The position numbers were made by a program, and so were the translations under genes. Source: Providencia rettgeri (lineage in GTDB: Bacteria; Pseudomonadota; Gammaproteobacteria; Enterobacterales; Enterobacteriaceae). Taken from it: a DNA stretch of 64,000 nt. Positions 21,005 through 31,514 of this stretch are shown here, one piece after another (positions within the stretch are counted from its first letter, which is position 1; every line of letters starts with the position of its first letter). The DNA lies in the NCBI RefSeq assembly GCF_013255915.1, contig NZ_CP053896.1, positions 3,224,001 to 3,288,000 on the forward strand. The letters run 5' to 3'. The notes beneath the pieces were generated by a model. That model saw only the letters and a program-made list of their open reading frames with translations. It did not search any database and had not been told where the DNA came from.

Positions 21005-22746
21005 TGTTTAAACTGAATGCTATGTAACTGTGAATATGCGCCATCTTGAGCTAATAGCGATTTATGGTCACCACGCTCAATGATTCGGCCATCTTGTACA
21101 ACTAATATCTCATCTGCATTTTCTATCGTCGATAACCTGTGGGCAATGACCAAAGATGTTCTATTTTTCTGTAACTCATCAAGAGCAGCTTGAATAGCAC
21201 GTTCAGACTCTGTATCTAGCGCGGATGTCGCCTCATCAAGAATAAGAATTGGGGCATCACGTAGCAGTGCTCGAGCAATCGCGATCCTTTGACGTTGCCC
21301 TCCAGAAAGCATAACACCATTTTCACCAATAACCGTGTCCAAGCCTTTTTCAAGTTTAGCAATAAAATCCATTGCATAAGCCATTTCTGCAGCTTTCTCT
21401 ATTTGCTCACGGCTGTAGCTGCCGTCTGTTGCATAGGCAATATTATTGGCTATCGTATCGTTAAATAGATAAACATGCTGAGAAACTAACGCGACTTGGC
21501 TACGTAATGAAGATAACGTGTATTCACGAATGTCATGCCCATCAATTTGAATAGACCCCTCGTCGATGTCATAAAAACGTGTAATCAAATTTGCAATTGT
21601 GGACTTACCTGAACCTGATCGCCCAACCAGAGCAACTGATTTCCCTGCTGGCAAAGTAAACGAAACATCGTCTAACGCAGGATGCTCTTTGGTTGCATAG
21701 GTAAAGGTAACATGTTCAAATTTAATATCTCCTTTAACCTCTTTAAGTACTTTATTTCCGTTATCTTTTTCTTGTTCGGAATCTAAGATAGCAAATAAAG
21801 TTTGGCAAGCCGCCATACCACGCTGGAATTGTGAGTTAACGTTAGTTAATGATTTTAAAGGACGCATCAGTGCAAACATTGATGAGAAAACAACTGCAAT
21901 TGTACCCGATGTTAATTCATCACGAATTTCAGGAAAGCTCGCTGCATAAAGGACAAATGCTAGTGCAAATGATGCAATTAACTGAACAATAGGATCTGAA
22001 ATTGCTGAAGCGGTTACCATTTTCATATTTTGGCGGCGCATGTTGTTACTGACTTTATTAAAGCGTTCAGTCTCAACTTTCTGTCCCCCAAAAATTAAAA
22101 CTTCTTTATGGCCTTTTAACATCTGTTCAGCACTTGCCGTCACATGCCCCATACCGGTTTGCATGTTTTTACTAATCTTACGAAAACGTTTAGAGACGAT
22201 ACGAATAGTGACTGATACAATCGGGGCAATTACGATTAAAATAAGAGAAAGTTGCCAGCTATAATAAAACATCATCGCAAACAACCCAATGATATAAGCA
22301 CTTTCACGAATAATTGTAATTAATGCTCCAGAAGAAGAAGATGCAACTTGTTCTGAATCATAGGTAATTCTAGATAATAGTGTTCCTGTTGATTGCTGGT
22401 CAAAAAAACTAACAGGCATTCCCATCATATGACCAAATAATTTACGCCGCATGTTCATCACGACTTTACCTGCAACCCAGGAAACACAATAGGTTGAAAC
22501 AAAGCTAGACCCACCACGAACAACCATTAAACCTAACACCGCAAGCGGAAGCCATTTTAAAACGTCATTATCTGCTTTATCAAAGCCCTCATCCAATAAA
22601 GGTTTTAATAAAGAAATCATAAACGCGTCACCCGCTGCGTTTATGATAAGTGCTATTGCTGCAACGATTAAACCCGCTTTAAAAGGCGCAATTATCGGCC
22701 ACAAGCGACGAAAAGTTTGTTTTGTCGAAAGGTCTTTATCATTCAT
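21001..22746 (-). CDS. msbA: lipid A export ABC transporter MsbA
   Basis: Homodimeric inner-membrane flippase that moves lipid A-core to the periplasmic face. It is 581 residues (E. coli 582): six membrane helices in the first 320 residues, then the nucleotide-binding domain with Walker [10 protein letters not shown], signature LSGGQRQR, Walker [13 protein letters not shown] and the switch His in VIAHRLST. No strong Shine-Dalgarno precedes the start. It lies 36 bp after ycaI and is followed by lpxK, as in E. coli. Confidence 0.97.
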   Translation of the reverse strand: MNDKDLSTKQTFRRLWPIIAPFKAGLIVAAIALIINAAGDAFMISLLKPLLDEGFDKADNDVLKWLPLAVLGLMVVRGGSSFVSTYCVSWVAGKVVMNMRRKLFGHMMGMPVSFFDQQSTGTLLSRITYDSEQVASSSSGALITIIRESAYIIGLFAMMFYYSWQLSLILIVIAPIVSVTIRIVSKRFRKISKNMQTGMGHVTASAEQMLKGHKEVLIFGGQKVETERFNKVSNNMRRQNMKMVTASAISDPIVQLIASFALAFVLYAASFPEIRDELTSGTIAVVFSSMFALMRPLKSLTNVNSQFQRGMAACQTLFAILDSEQEKDNGNKVLKEVKGDIKFEHVTFTYATKEHPALDDVSFTLPAGKSVALVGRSGSGKSTIANLITRFYDIDEGSIQIDGHDIREYTLSSLRSQVALVSQHVYLFNDTIANNIAYATDGSYSREQIEKAAEMAYAMDFIAKLEKGLDTVIGENGVMLSGGQRQRIAIARALLRDAPILILDEATSALDTESERAIQAALDELQKNRTSLVIAHRLSTIENADEILVVQDGRIIERGDHKSLLAQDGAYSQLHSIQFKQ

Positions 22747-22782
22747 ACTTTTAATTACCAGACTTAATGTAAGCGCACTATT

Positions 22783-25176
22783 CTACTCGGGAAATAGCGG
22801 TAAGCCAAACCACAGATGATACCAGCGGGGCTGAATTTCATAGCGATAACGTGAAATTTTAATTTTTTCCTTTTTAAACCATATAGTTAACTGGCCATCT
22901 TCCGCTGTATTTAACCATTTAATATTATTATTTTTATACCGAAAATAGACTTTTGGCGATGGAATTTTCCATGCACTATACCTTGCTGATGAGACTACCA
23001 CCATTGAAGGTTGAACATTTCTTAATAATAAATCAGTTGATGACGTGCTGCTTCCATGATGAGGAGCGAAAAGAAGAGTCGAACGTAACCGATTCTTGTA
23101 CATTGCGACCAGTGATTTTTCCCCTTGTTTTTCGATATCTCCTGTTAATAAAATTTTATGAAACCCATCCGTTAATTGAATAACACAAGAATCATCATTA
23201 TGTGATATTGGTGCTAGCTTTTCAGGCCATAATACTTCAAAAGTTAATATCCCCCACTGCCATTTTTGGCCTTTAAAACACGGAAGGTGTTCCATACTTT
23301 TTATATTATTAGTTTTTTCCCTATTTACCGACGTTTTTTGTGGGCCAAAGCTACTTCTTACACTTAGCCATGGATATTGCTGGATTAAATAATTTGCGCC
23401 ACCAGTATGGTCTAAATGATTATGGCTTAAAATGACTCCAATTGGGGTTATATCGTGATATTTAAGGAAAGGAATAATTTGACGCTGTGCATTGCTATCC
23501 CCTTTCCATACATTACCTGTATCATAGAGTAACGCTAAATTGTTTTGTTCTATCACAACAGCCAAACCATGCCCGATGTCTAATACCGTCATTCTCCAAC
23601 CTTCTTTGGATTGTTTACCGCTCCCCTTTTCTAAGAAAATTGAAATAACTACACAGCTAATAAGCCCGAAATAGCGCTTGTACCACTTAAATAAAACGAC
23701 AATGATACTTAACCAACATATTAAAAATAAATAATAGGGAACATTGATAAATTCTGACCAAAAAGTACTGAAATAAGGTAATGGTTTTAGCCCTATATCT
23801 ATAACCCTATCTATCGTATATAAAATAGGTTGCTGAACCACTTTTATTGGTACTAAAAACAAGAGCAAAATAGCAGGAACAACACACCAAGAAACTAACG
23901 GGACAAACCAGATATTTGCCACTAACCCCATTACATTAATACCATTAAATAGACTAAGTTGCATTGGGATCAGTAAGACTAGTAAGCCAATTTGTAAATG
24001 GGTTAACCCTATAATTTTCCCCTTTACACCTTTAGATAAATGATATGGTAGTGGAAATATGGTTAACCAATAAAGAATGGCTAGCACAGCGAAACTAGAT
24101 AACCAAAAACTATCTGACAAAATAGCTAATGGGTCTAATAATAATATTCCTGCGATACTCCACAGTGCCCATTGCCAAGCAAAATACCTTGCAGGCTTAT
24201 TTCTGATATATACCCATAATAGTAGGGCAAATAATGCTCGAGTCGCAGGGATAGCAAAGCCAGAGATCCATGCATAAAAAATTGCTAGCCCTATACCAAT
24301 TACTACTGGTAGTGTTTCATTGACATACTTTATTGGTAAAAAATATTGAATCCCTCGAGTGATAAGAAAGCCAAACAAGTAAGCTAACCCAATATGCAAG
24401 CCTGATATAGCCATTAAATGTGTCAAACCTGTTCTCTGTAGTAAATATGTTTGTTCTACTGCCAACAAACTTCTATCTCCAAACATTAGTCCATAAATAA
24501 TCCCTTTATTAGATAATGAATTAATTAGCTCCATATAATTATGGATAACTTTTTGTCTTACAGAACAATCCTTTTTTAATAATTCTATTTTCTTACTTTT
24601 CAAAACTCCAATGATTCTATTAGCCAAATAATAACGTTGTAGGTTAAATCCTCCTTCATTTAGTGAGCTGTGTAGTGGCTTTACAGTGCCATTGATTCGC
24701 CACAACTGCCCAGCGCAAACTGTTTCCTTTGTTTTCCACGTAGCATATAAAGGAGGGAAAACAATGCGGTTGTTAATTTTATCAATACGTACTTTGATTT
24801 TTTGTTCTTTGTCACTTAATGAAATACCAACAATAACTATATTAATATCGTTATTTTTTGTAGATAGATAATTGATATGGTTAATGATATTAATTCCATG
24901 CCAATTAGCCCATAAGAAAAACATAATAGTTAATGCAAGGAACTTTCCTAACTTACCCAATAGAAAGAGCATTATTAACAGCACCATAAATAACACGATA
25001 AAGAGTAATTCACTCAACATTATAATTTCAGGTATAAATAAAAGTGGTAACGTACCTAAAATCAAAGCAATAGAAGCCAGCGTCATCGAAACAGGTGAGT
25101 TTTTATTAAAGATTAAATTATATTTTTTGAGTGGATTATTTAACCATCTCATTATGTAGATGATATTTTTTATCAA
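22783..25176 (-). CDS. ycaI: ComEC/Rec2-family DNA internalisation protein YcaI
   Basis: Polytopic inner-membrane protein of the ComEC/Rec2 family, the channel for single-stranded DNA entry in naturally transformable bacteria; its role in enterobacteria is little known. 797 residues from a TTG start at 25176, which has AGGGA at good distance; ATG 25152 (789 residues) is the alternative. Order: N-terminal membrane segments and soluble domain, the Competence domain (GLTHLMAISGLHIG at about 260) with many helices, then a C-terminal metallo-beta-lactamase-like domain with SHNHLDHTGG and APHHGSSTSS. It appears intact. A long hexanucleotide array and a palindrome lie upstream. Confidence 0.92.
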   Translation of the reverse strand: MIKNIIYIMRWLNNPLKKYNLIFNKNSPVSMTLASIALILGTLPLLFIPEIIMLSELLFIVLFMVLLIMLFLLGKLGKFLALTIMFFLWANWHGINIINHINYLSTKNNDINIVIVGISLSDKEQKIKVRIDKINNRIVFPPLYATWKTKETVCAGQLWRINGTVKPLHSSLNEGGFNLQRYYLANRIIGVLKSKKIELLKKDCSVRQKVIHNYMELINSLSNKGIIYGLMFGDRSLLAVEQTYLLQRTGLTHLMAISGLHIGLAYLFGFLITRGIQYFLPIKYVNETLPVVIGIGLAIFYAWISGFAIPATRALFALLLWVYIRNKPARYFAWQWALWSIAGILLLDPLAILSDSFWLSSFAVLAILYWLTIFPLPYHLSKGVKGKIIGLTHLQIGLLVLLIPMQLSLFNGINVMGLVANIWFVPLVSWCVVPAILLLFLVPIKVVQQPILYTIDRVIDIGLKPLPYFSTFWSEFINVPYYLFLICWLSIIVVLFKWYKRYFGLISCVVISIFLEKGSGKQSKEGWRMTVLDIGHGLAVVIEQNNLALLYDTGNVWKGDSNAQRQIIPFLKYHDITPIGVILSHNHLDHTGGANYLIQQYPWLSVRSSFGPQKTSVNREKTNNIKSMEHLPCFKGQKWQWGILTFEVLWPEKLAPISHNDDSCVIQLTDGFHKILLTGDIEKQGEKSLVAMYKNRLRSTLLFAPHHGSSTSSTDLLLRNVQPSMVVVSSARYSAWKIPSPKVYFRYKNNNIKWLNTAEDGQLTIWFKKEKIKISRYRYEIQPRWYHLWFGLPLFPE

Positions 25177-25304
25177 TTTTAGTATCCCTACATAGATTTA
25201 TTAGCTCTAGTTTAATTATTCATACTAAATTTTTTAAGTTTCTATCATCTCTTTTATGTAGCTCTTCCCGAAATATTTTTTCTTTATAAAAAGGTACATA
25301 TTAG

Positions 25305-25324
25305 TTTGCGAAGCGCTTCGCAAA
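25305..25324. promoter_or_regulatory. 20-bp perfect palindrome, candidate operator
   Basis: TTTGCGAAGCGCTTCGCAAA is a perfect 20-bp palindrome in AT-rich DNA about 130-150 bp upstream of the ycaI start. The form, with a central CG-rich step, recalls LacI-family operators. No regulator can be assigned from sequence alone. Confidence 0.5.
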
Positions 25325-25390
25325 ACATGTATATATCTCTAAAAGTAGTTTTGAATTTGTTTTATTACATTAAGAGTTTAGAAATATATT

Positions 25391-25600
25391 GGTGTTGGTG
25401 TTGGTGTTGGTGTTGGTGTTGGTGTTGGTGTTGGTGTTGGTGTTGGTGTTGGTGTTGGTGTTGGTGTTGGTGTTGGTGTTGGTGTTGGTGTTGGTGTTGG
25501 TGTTGGTGTTGGTGTTGGTGTTGGTGTTGGTGTTGGTGTTGGTGTTGGTGTTGGTGTTGGTGTTGGTGTTGGTGTTGGTGTTGGTGTTGGTGTTGGTGTT
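25391..25600. repeat. (GGTGTT)35 hexanucleotide microsatellite
   Basis: Exactly 35 uninterrupted copies of GGTGTT (AACACC on the other strand) span 210 bp, with two further matching bases before and one after. It lies between the ihfB terminator and the presumed ycaI promoter, so it is probably untranscribed or in the ycaI leader. The lack of any interruption suggests recent expansion or active slippage. Confidence 0.98.
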
Positions 25601-25612
25601 GATCAGAAATAA

Positions 25613-25646
25613 AAAACAGTGCCGTATAAAATACAAGCACTGTTTT
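25613..25646 (-). terminator. ihfB terminator
   Basis: On the minus strand AAAACAGTGC and GCACTGTTTT pair, and the second arm runs on into a T-rich tail (TTTTTTATTTC). It lies about 30 bp after the ihfB stop. Confidence 0.88.
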
Positions 25647-25674
25647 GATGTAATAATTAAGATTTACAGCCCGA

Positions 25675-25962
25675 TTATTGGCCGTAAATATTTACACGAT
25701 CACGTAATTCTTTACCTGGTTTAAAGTGAGGAACATATTTACCTTCTAGTTCCACTTTATCACCAGTTTTTGGGTTACGGCCAACGCGTGGAGCACGGTA
25801 GTGAAGAGAAAAACTGCCGAAACCACGGACTTCAATACGCTCACCGTTAGCTAACGTATCCGCCATATGCTCAAGAATTTCCTTTACAGCTTCCTCAACG
25901 GTTTTTGCTGAAAGATGAGACTGCTGGCTAGCCAGTCTTTCAATTAATTCAGACTTGGTCAT
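25675..25962 (-). CDS. ihfB: integration host factor subunit beta
   Basis: Beta subunit of the DNA-bending heterodimer IHF. It is 95 residues (E. coli 94). The DNA-binding arm contains [20 protein letters not shown] with the intercalating proline, and [10 protein letters not shown] precedes it. GGGAGG lies just upstream of the start. It follows rpsA, separated by the rpsA terminator, as in E. coli. Confidence 0.97.
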   Translation of the reverse strand: MTKSELIERLASQQSHLSAKTVEEAVKEILEHMADTLANGERIEVRGFGSFSLHYRAPRVGRNPKTGDKVELEGKYVPHFKPGKELRDRVNIYGQ

Positions 25963-25989
25963 AGTACCTCCCTAAACTACCGTTACAAA

Positions 25990-26011
25990 GGGGCAACGCT
26001 ACTGTTGCCCC
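25990..26011 (-). terminator. rpsA terminator
   Basis: GGGGCAAC and GTTGCCCC pair perfectly around a six-base loop just after the rpsA stop. The T tail is weak, so some read-through into ihfB is likely. Confidence 0.75.
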
Positions 26012-26018
26012 CACTTAA

Positions 26019-27692
26019 TTATTCGCCTTTAGCTGCTTTGAAAGCTTCAGCCATAGCATTGTTGCCGAATGCTGTATCTTCTTGTTTGTTCACAGCTGCG
26101 ACAGCGTCTTTCTCATCAGCTTCGTCTTTAGCGCGAACAGACAGGTTGATTACACGGTTTTTACGATCAACACCAGTGTATTTAGCTTCAACATCATCAC
26201 CAACGTTCAGAACCAGTGTTGCATCTTCAACACGGTCACGTGAAGCTTCTGATGCACGCAGGTAACCTTCAACGCCCAGTGTCAGCTCAACAGTTGCACC
26301 TTTAGCATCAACTGCGATTACTTTACCAGTTACGATTGCGCCTTTCTTAGTTGCTGCTAAATAGTTATTGAATGGATCTTCAGCTAACTGTTTAACACCT
26401 AAAGAAATACGTTCACGCTCTGCGTCGACTTGCAGAACAACAGCTGCGATTTCATCACCTTTTTTGTATTCACGAACTGCTTCTTCGCCTGCAACGTTCC
26501 AGGAAATGTCAGACAGGTGAACCAGGCCATCGATGCCGCCGTCCAGACCGATGAAGATACCGAAGTCAGTGATAGACTTGATTTTACCTTCAACGCGGTC
26601 GCCTTTGTTGTGAGTTTCTGCGAATTGCTGCCATGGGTTAGATTTGCACTGTTTCAGGCCCAGTGAGATACGACGACGTTCTTCATCAATATCCAGAACC
26701 ATAACTTCAACAACATCACCAACGTTAACAACTTTAGATGGGTGGATGTTTTTGTTAGTCCAATCCATTTCTGAAACGTGAACCAGACCTTCAACGCCTT
26801 CTTCGATTTCTACGAAGCAACCATAGTCAGTCAGGTTAGTAACGCGACCAGTCAGTTTAGTACCTTCTGGGTAACGTTTAGCGATTGCGACCCAAGGATC
26901 TTCGCCCAGTTGTTTCAGACCCAGAGAAACACGAGTGCGCTCACGGTCGAATTTCAGAACTTTAACATTGATTTCATCACCAACGTTGACGATTTCGCTT
27001 GGGTGTTTAACACGTTTCCAAGCCATGTCAGTGATATGCAGCAGGCCGTCAACACCGCCCAGATCAACGAATGCACCGTAGTCAGTAAGGTTCTTAACGA
27101 TACCTTTAACTTCCATGCCTTCTTGCAGATTTTCCAGCAGTTGATCGCGCTCAGCGCTGCTTTCAGATTCAATTACAGCACGACGAGAAACAACAACGTT
27201 GTTGCGTTTCTGATCCAGCTTGATTACTTTGAACTCAAGCTCTTTGCCTTCCAAGTGAGTAGTATCACGAACTGGACGTACATCAACCAGTGAACCTGGT
27301 AAGAACGCACGAATACCGTTCAGCTCAACAGTGAAACCACCTTTAACTTTACCGTTGATAACACCAGTTACAGTTTCAGCTTCTTCGTAAGCTTTTTCCA
27401 GCATCAGCCATGCTTCATGACGTTTAGCTTTCTCACGAGACAGGATAGTTTCACCGAAACCATCTTCTACTGCATCCAGAGCTACATCGATTTCATCGCC
27501 AACTTGGATTTCTAGCTCACCCTGAGCATTTTTGAACTGTTCTACTGGGATAGCAGATTCTGATTTAAGACCTGCGTCAACAAGGACTACGTCTTTATCG
27601 ATGGCAACAACAGTACCACGGACGATAGAACCAGGACGAGTTTCAATATTCTGCAGGGATTCTTCAAAGAGTTGAGCAAAAGATTCAGTCAT
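26019..27692 (-). CDS. rpsA: 30S ribosomal protein S1
   Basis: RNA-binding ribosomal protein needed to initiate on mRNAs with weak Shine-Dalgarno sequences. ATG 27692 gives 557 residues starting [12 protein letters not shown], the E. coli length; the open frame upstream adds 12 residues without family support. Six S1 repeats are visible, the later ones with the typical [12 protein letters not shown] and [13 protein letters not shown] strands. Only a weak GAAG precedes the start, as in E. coli, where rpsA initiation depends on leader structure and is repressed by S1 itself. Codon use is that of a highly expressed gene. Confidence 0.98.
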   Translation of the reverse strand: MTESFAQLFEESLQNIETRPGSIVRGTVVAIDKDVVLVDAGLKSESAIPVEQFKNAQGELEIQVGDEIDVALDAVEDGFGETILSREKAKRHEAWLMLEKAYEEAETVTGVINGKVKGGFTVELNGIRAFLPGSLVDVRPVRDTTHLEGKELEFKVIKLDQKRNNVVVSRRAVIESESSAERDQLLENLQEGMEVKGIVKNLTDYGAFVDLGGVDGLLHITDMAWKRVKHPSEIVNVGDEINVKVLKFDRERTRVSLGLKQLGEDPWVAIAKRYPEGTKLTGRVTNLTDYGCFVEIEEGVEGLVHVSEMDWTNKNIHPSKVVNVGDVVEVMVLDIDEERRRISLGLKQCKSNPWQQFAETHNKGDRVEGKIKSITDFGIFIGLDGGIDGLVHLSDISWNVAGEEAVREYKKGDEIAAVVLQVDAERERISLGVKQLAEDPFNNYLAATKKGAIVTGKVIAVDAKGATVELTLGVEGYLRASEASRDRVEDATLVLNVGDDVEAKYTGVDRKNRVINLSVRAKDEADEKDAVAAVNKQEDTAFGNNAMAEAFKAAKGE

Positions 27693-27865
27693 ATTAATGA
27701 TCTTCAAGAGTTTTAAATTAACGTCCACTTAGCTTCCCGCCAAATGGGGTTGTTTCACATACCCCACAACATTCCATGTCGCAAGGTTGATGCTATGCTA
27801 ATAATATAATCACATAGCGGTAACTGCGTATATTATCTAATTATAAGCTAAAATAAAGCCTATTA

Positions 27866-28549
27866 TCACGATAATTGTAGAATTTTTTTTGCATAGGTGT
27901 GTGCTTTTTCAATAACTTCCTCAATAGACATACTTGTGGAATCCAGCACTAATGCGTCTTTCGCGGCAATAAGAGGTGCAACAGAGCGATTACGATCACG
28001 AAAATCGCGCTCTTCAATTTCGCTTAAAAGACGTTCAAAATTAACATCAAAACCTTTTTCTTGCAACTGCTTCATCCGCCGATGAGCCCGTTCTTCCGCG
28101 GAGGCATCAAGAAAAATTTTTACCGGTGCATCGGGAAAAACCACCGTTCCCATATCACGGCCATCAGCAATTAGCCCAGGATGGGTTCTAAATGCACGTT
28201 GGCGTCGGAGTAAAGCTTCACGTACGCGAGGAAAAGTGGCAGTTTGGGATGCAGTGTTTCCTACTGTTTCGGTTCTAATTTGATTTGAAACATCTTCCCC
28301 TTCCAGAATGACTTTCAGTACATTATCTTCAGGAACAAATTTCACATCTAAATTTGCAGCCAAAGGAACTAATGCATCTTCGGATTGGATATCAACATGG
28401 TGATGTAACGCAGCTAACGCTAATACACGATAAATCGCGCCAGAGTCTAAAAGTTGCCACCCAAACTCGTTTGCTAATGCTTGGCAAAGCGTACCTTTAC
28501 CTGCTCCGCTTGGTCCATCAACGGTGATTACAGGGGCTATCGCCACCAT
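27866..28549 (-). CDS. cmk: cytidylate kinase
   Basis: Phosphorylates CMP and dCMP with ATP, recycling pyrimidine nucleotides. ATG 28549 gives 227 residues as in E. coli; AGGAG lies eight bases upstream, which settles the start over an earlier in-frame codon. The P-loop GPSGAGKGT is at about residues 12-20, and the CMP-binding [15 protein letters not shown] is in the middle. It precedes rpsA as in E. coli. Confidence 0.96.
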   Translation of the reverse strand: MVAIAPVITVDGPSGAGKGTLCQALANEFGWQLLDSGAIYRVLALAALHHHVDIQSEDALVPLAANLDVKFVPEDNVLKVILEGEDVSNQIRTETVGNTASQTATFPRVREALLRRQRAFRTHPGLIADGRDMGTVVFPDAPVKIFLDASAEERAHRRMKQLQEKGFDVNFERLLSEIEERDFRDRNRSVAPLIAAKDALVLDSTSMSIEEVIEKAHTYAKKILQLS

Positions 28550-28696
28550 AAAAAATCTCCTTTTCTGCAAATAGCCTAGCTACCCGCAATTAAAATCTGT
28601 GAAGGTATTATACCAATTCAGTAGATTTGTGAAATAAGCAGGTTCTGATGATTGCTAAAAAATAAGAAAAAGTTGATATTTGAATCGTAAAAATCA

Positions 28697-28725
28697 GGTT
28701 GATATCAAAGAAAATAATATCAACC
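28697..28725 (-). terminator. aroA terminator
   Basis: On the minus strand GGTTGATAT and ATATCAACC form a 9-bp stem with an 11-base loop, followed by TGATTTTT, about 10 bp after the aroA stop. Confidence 0.75.
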
Positions 28726-28736
28726 CAATCAATAGA

Positions 28737-30014
28737 TTAATGACTTAGACGTGCCAACTGTTCGAAGTAATCAGGAAAAGTTTTTGCAGTGCAGCCCGGA
28801 TCCAAAATTGTTACTGGTGTATCTGATAATGCAACTAACGAAAAACACATTGCAATACGATGGTCGTTATAGGTTTCAATTTCAGCATGTTGTAATTTTT
28901 TCGGTGGAACAACACGAATATAATCATGCCCTTCTTCCACTTCAGCGCCAACTTTTCGTAACTCTGTCGCCATCGCATATAACCGGTCGGTCTCTTTTAC
29001 CCGCCAGTTATAGATATTACGAATAACCGTTTCGCCTTCAGCAAACAGGGCAACCGTTCCAATGGTCATTGCCGCATCAGGGATCGCGTTCATGTCCATA
29101 TCAATACCTGTCAATGTTCTGCGTTCACATTCAACGTAGTCATCACCCCAACGAATAGTCGCGCCCATTTTTTCTAATACGTTGGCAAATTTAGTGTCCC
29201 CTTGCAAACTATTGCGCCCAATTCCTGTTACACGCACTACGCCCCCCTTAATGGCGGCCGCAGCGAGGAAATAAGACGCTGATGAAGCATCACCTTCCAC
29301 TAAATATTCGCCTGGTGATTGGTATTGTTGCTGCCCTTTGATAACGAAATATTCATATTGATGATTTTCGACATTAACACCGAACGTTTTCATTAATGCT
29401 AATGTGATATCAATGTAAGGTTTGGAGACTAACTCGCCAATAATTGTAATTGTTGTGTCTTGCTCTGCACGCGGTGCCGCCATTAACAGCGCAGTTAAAA
29501 ACTGGCTGGAAACAGACCCATCAACTGAAATTTGGCCACCGATAAAACCACCTTTTAAACGTAATGGTGGGTAATTCTCTTGTTCCAAATATTCAATCTC
29601 TGCACCGCCTTCCCTCAGCGCATCAACCAAATGCCCAATTGGGCGCTCTTTCATGCGAGGCTCACCCGTTAAAATAATATTATTACGGCTTAGTGATAGT
29701 GCTGCAGTCAGTGGGCGCATTGCAGTTCCCGCATTGCCTAAAAAGATTTCTGTTTCATCTGGATGAGATAAATTTCCACCTAAACCTTCTACACGACAAC
29801 GTGTTTTATCTTCAGACAATTGGTAGTTAACACCTAGCTGGCTTAATGCATTCAGCATATGGCGAATATCATCACTGTCCAATAAGTTAGTGAGTGTGGT
29901 CGTTCCTTTAGCCATCGCTGCTAATAATAGTGCGCGGTTTGAGACACTTTTTGACCCTGGCAAATTAATTGTGCCGTTGATTGAATAAATAGGTTGTAAT
30001 GTCAGGGATTGCAT
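28737..30014 (-). CDS. aroA: 3-phosphoshikimate 1-carboxyvinyltransferase (EPSP synthase)
   Basis: Sixth step of the shikimate pathway, joining PEP to shikimate 3-phosphate. It is 425 residues (E. coli 427). [20 protein letters not shown] opens the first lobe, and [16 protein letters not shown] is the PEP-site loop of the glyphosate-sensitive class I type. Later [20 protein letters not shown] and [11 protein letters not shown] are typical. It follows serC by 121 bp, an operon in E. coli, but here a hairpin lies between the two genes. Confidence 0.97.
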   Translation of the reverse strand: MQSLTLQPIYSINGTINLPGSKSVSNRALLLAAMAKGTTTLTNLLDSDDIRHMLNALSQLGVNYQLSEDKTRCRVEGLGGNLSHPDETEIFLGNAGTAMRPLTAALSLSRNNIILTGEPRMKERPIGHLVDALREGGAEIEYLEQENYPPLRLKGGFIGGQISVDGSVSSQFLTALLMAAPRAEQDTTITIIGELVSKPYIDITLALMKTFGVNVENHQYEYFVIKGQQQYQSPGEYLVEGDASSASYFLAAAAIKGGVVRVTGIGRNSLQGDTKFANVLEKMGATIRWGDDYVECERRTLTGIDMDMNAIPDAAMTIGTVALFAEGETVIRNIYNWRVKETDRLYAMATELRKVGAEVEEGHDYIRVVPPKKLQHAEIETYNDHRIAMCFSLVALSDTPVTILDPGCTAKTFPDYFEQLARLSH

Positions 30015-30100
30015 AAAAAGCAGTTTCTCCAGTGAAGTTTTGCAAGTAAATAAAATCTGGCTCTATTTTCTTTTAAGTCAAATAAGAAGAGCACAGATAA

Positions 30101-30126
30101 CCGACTGAACATCCTATTTCAGTCGG
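30101..30126 (-). terminator. hairpin between serC and aroA
   Basis: CCGACTGAA and TTCAGTCGG form a perfect 9-bp stem with an eight-base loop just after the serC stop. No T run follows, so it may attenuate rather than end transcription into aroA. Confidence 0.55.
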
Positions 30127-30135
30127 CAAATCTCA

Positions 30136-31227
30136 TTATTGAGCGTTATGGCGTTCGAAATCAGCCATAAAATCAACCAAAGCCTGTACACCAGCTAATG
30201 GCATCGCATTATAGATTGACGCACGCATACCACCAGCCACTTTATGGCCTTTTAGAGAAAGTAAGCCTTGCTCTTTGGCTTCTTCAATAAATTTCGCATC
30301 AAGTGCCGGGTTTTGCATTTGGAACGGTACGTTCATCCAAGAACGGTTTTCAACCGCAACACGGTTAATATAGAACTGGCTATCATCAATTGCATTGTAG
30401 AGTAATTGTGATTTTTCATAATTACGCTTAGCCATTTCTTGCAAACCACCTTGCTCTTTTAACCATTTGAAGACCATCCCCGCGAGATACCAAGCAAAGG
30501 TCGGTGGAGTATTAAACATTGAATCGTGTTTTGCTAATACCGTGTAATCAAATACAGATGGAGTCTGAGGCGAAGCTTTACCGAGCAGGTCTTCTCGAAT
30601 AATAACGATAGTTAATCCAGCTGGCCCAATATTTTTTTGAGCTCCCGCATAAATTACACCATAACGGCTTACATCAATCGGTTTAGATAAGATAGAAGAG
30701 GAATAGTCAGCAACAATAATTTTATCTTCAGGGAAATCAGGTTCCTCATGAATAGCTAAGCCACCAATGGTTTCATTTGGGCAATAGTGAACATAAGCGG
30801 CATCATCACTTAATGGCCACTCTTTCATAGGTTTTAAACTAACAATGCCATCTTTTTCTTCAGTAATTTGAATTACATTAGGTGTACAGTATTTTTCAGC
30901 TTCTTTTGCTGCTGACTCTGACCAATAGCCGCTTACAATGTAGTCTGCGGTCGTTTTATCACCTAGTAAATTCATTGGTAACGTCGCAAAATGGGCTCGA
31001 GCTCCACCGTGACAAAATAAAACTTTATAGTTATCAGGGATGTTTAATAAATCACGTAAATTTTGCTCTGCTTCTGTTGCCACTTCGATAAAGTCTTTTC
31101 CGCGATGGCTAACTTCCATGACAGAAACGCCTAAACCCTTCCAATTACAAAACTCTTGTTCAGCACGACGCATGACTTCAACAGGTAGCATAGCTGGACC
31201 TGCACTGAAATTATAAACCTGACTCAT
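30136..31227 (-). CDS. serC: phosphoserine aminotransferase
   Basis: PLP enzyme making 3-phosphoserine for serine synthesis and a vitamin B6 precursor. ATG 31227 gives 362 residues as in E. coli, beginning [15 protein letters not shown]; a GGTGAGG block lies directly upstream. The PLP lysine is in [12 protein letters not shown], and phosphate-binding residues are in [10 protein letters not shown]. An earlier in-frame start eight codons upstream is unlikely. Confidence 0.97.
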   Translation of the reverse strand: MSQVYNFSAGPAMLPVEVMRRAEQEFCNWKGLGVSVMEVSHRGKDFIEVATEAEQNLRDLLNIPDNYKVLFCHGGARAHFATLPMNLLGDKTTADYIVSGYWSESAAKEAEKYCTPNVIQITEEKDGIVSLKPMKEWPLSDDAAYVHYCPNETIGGLAIHEEPDFPEDKIIVADYSSSILSKPIDVSRYGVIYAGAQKNIGPAGLTIVIIREDLLGKASPQTPSVFDYTVLAKHDSMFNTPPTFAWYLAGMVFKWLKEQGGLQEMAKRNYEKSQLLYNAIDDSQFYINRVAVENRSWMNVPFQMQNPALDAKFIEEAKEQGLLSLKGHKVAGGMRASIYNAMPLAGVQALVDFMADFERHNAQ

Positions 31228-31443
31228 TGACCTCACCCTATCTATCTTCAATTATGGTTAATAAAATTCACTCAGATAGTTAAAGTTGTACCACTCCAAG
31301 CCTTTAGCTGCAACGGTTATTGTCAGCAATCCCAAAAATGAAAGGGGGGTTATTTTTTGATAATGGGGAAAAGAATTTTGTTAATCTTGTCACACTCTCG
31401 ACAAGCACCATTTTATGGAGAAATTAACAATAAATAAGCGATA

Positions 31444-31482
31444 ATATCCCGAATTACATCATTGCGCTGTGTTTCGGGATAT
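31444..31482 (-). terminator. pgm terminator
   Basis: ATATCCCGAA and TTCGGGATAT form a perfect 10-bp stem with a 19-base loop, about 35 bp after the pgm stop. An AT-rich tail follows. Confidence 0.65.
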
Positions 31483-31514
31483 TCATTGAAATGTCTTTTA
31501 TTGAAGATTAAAAA

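Larger units (their letters stand above)
25177..25674. other. ycaI-ihfB spacer with palindrome, hexanucleotide array and terminator
   Basis: This 498-bp gap holds, from left to right: an AT-rich stretch likely to contain the ycaI promoter, a 20-bp palindrome, the GGTGTT array and the ihfB terminator. Reading frames crossing the array are low-complexity artefacts with no credible starts. Confidence 0.7.

Noticed and set aside
25306-25724. Long reading frames across the GGTGTT array coding for Cys-Trp, Val-Leu, Gln-His or Asn-Thr dipeptide repeats
   Set aside because: They exist only because a 6-bp repeat without stops opens several frames on both strands; none has a credible start and ribosome binding site or any non-repeat domain.
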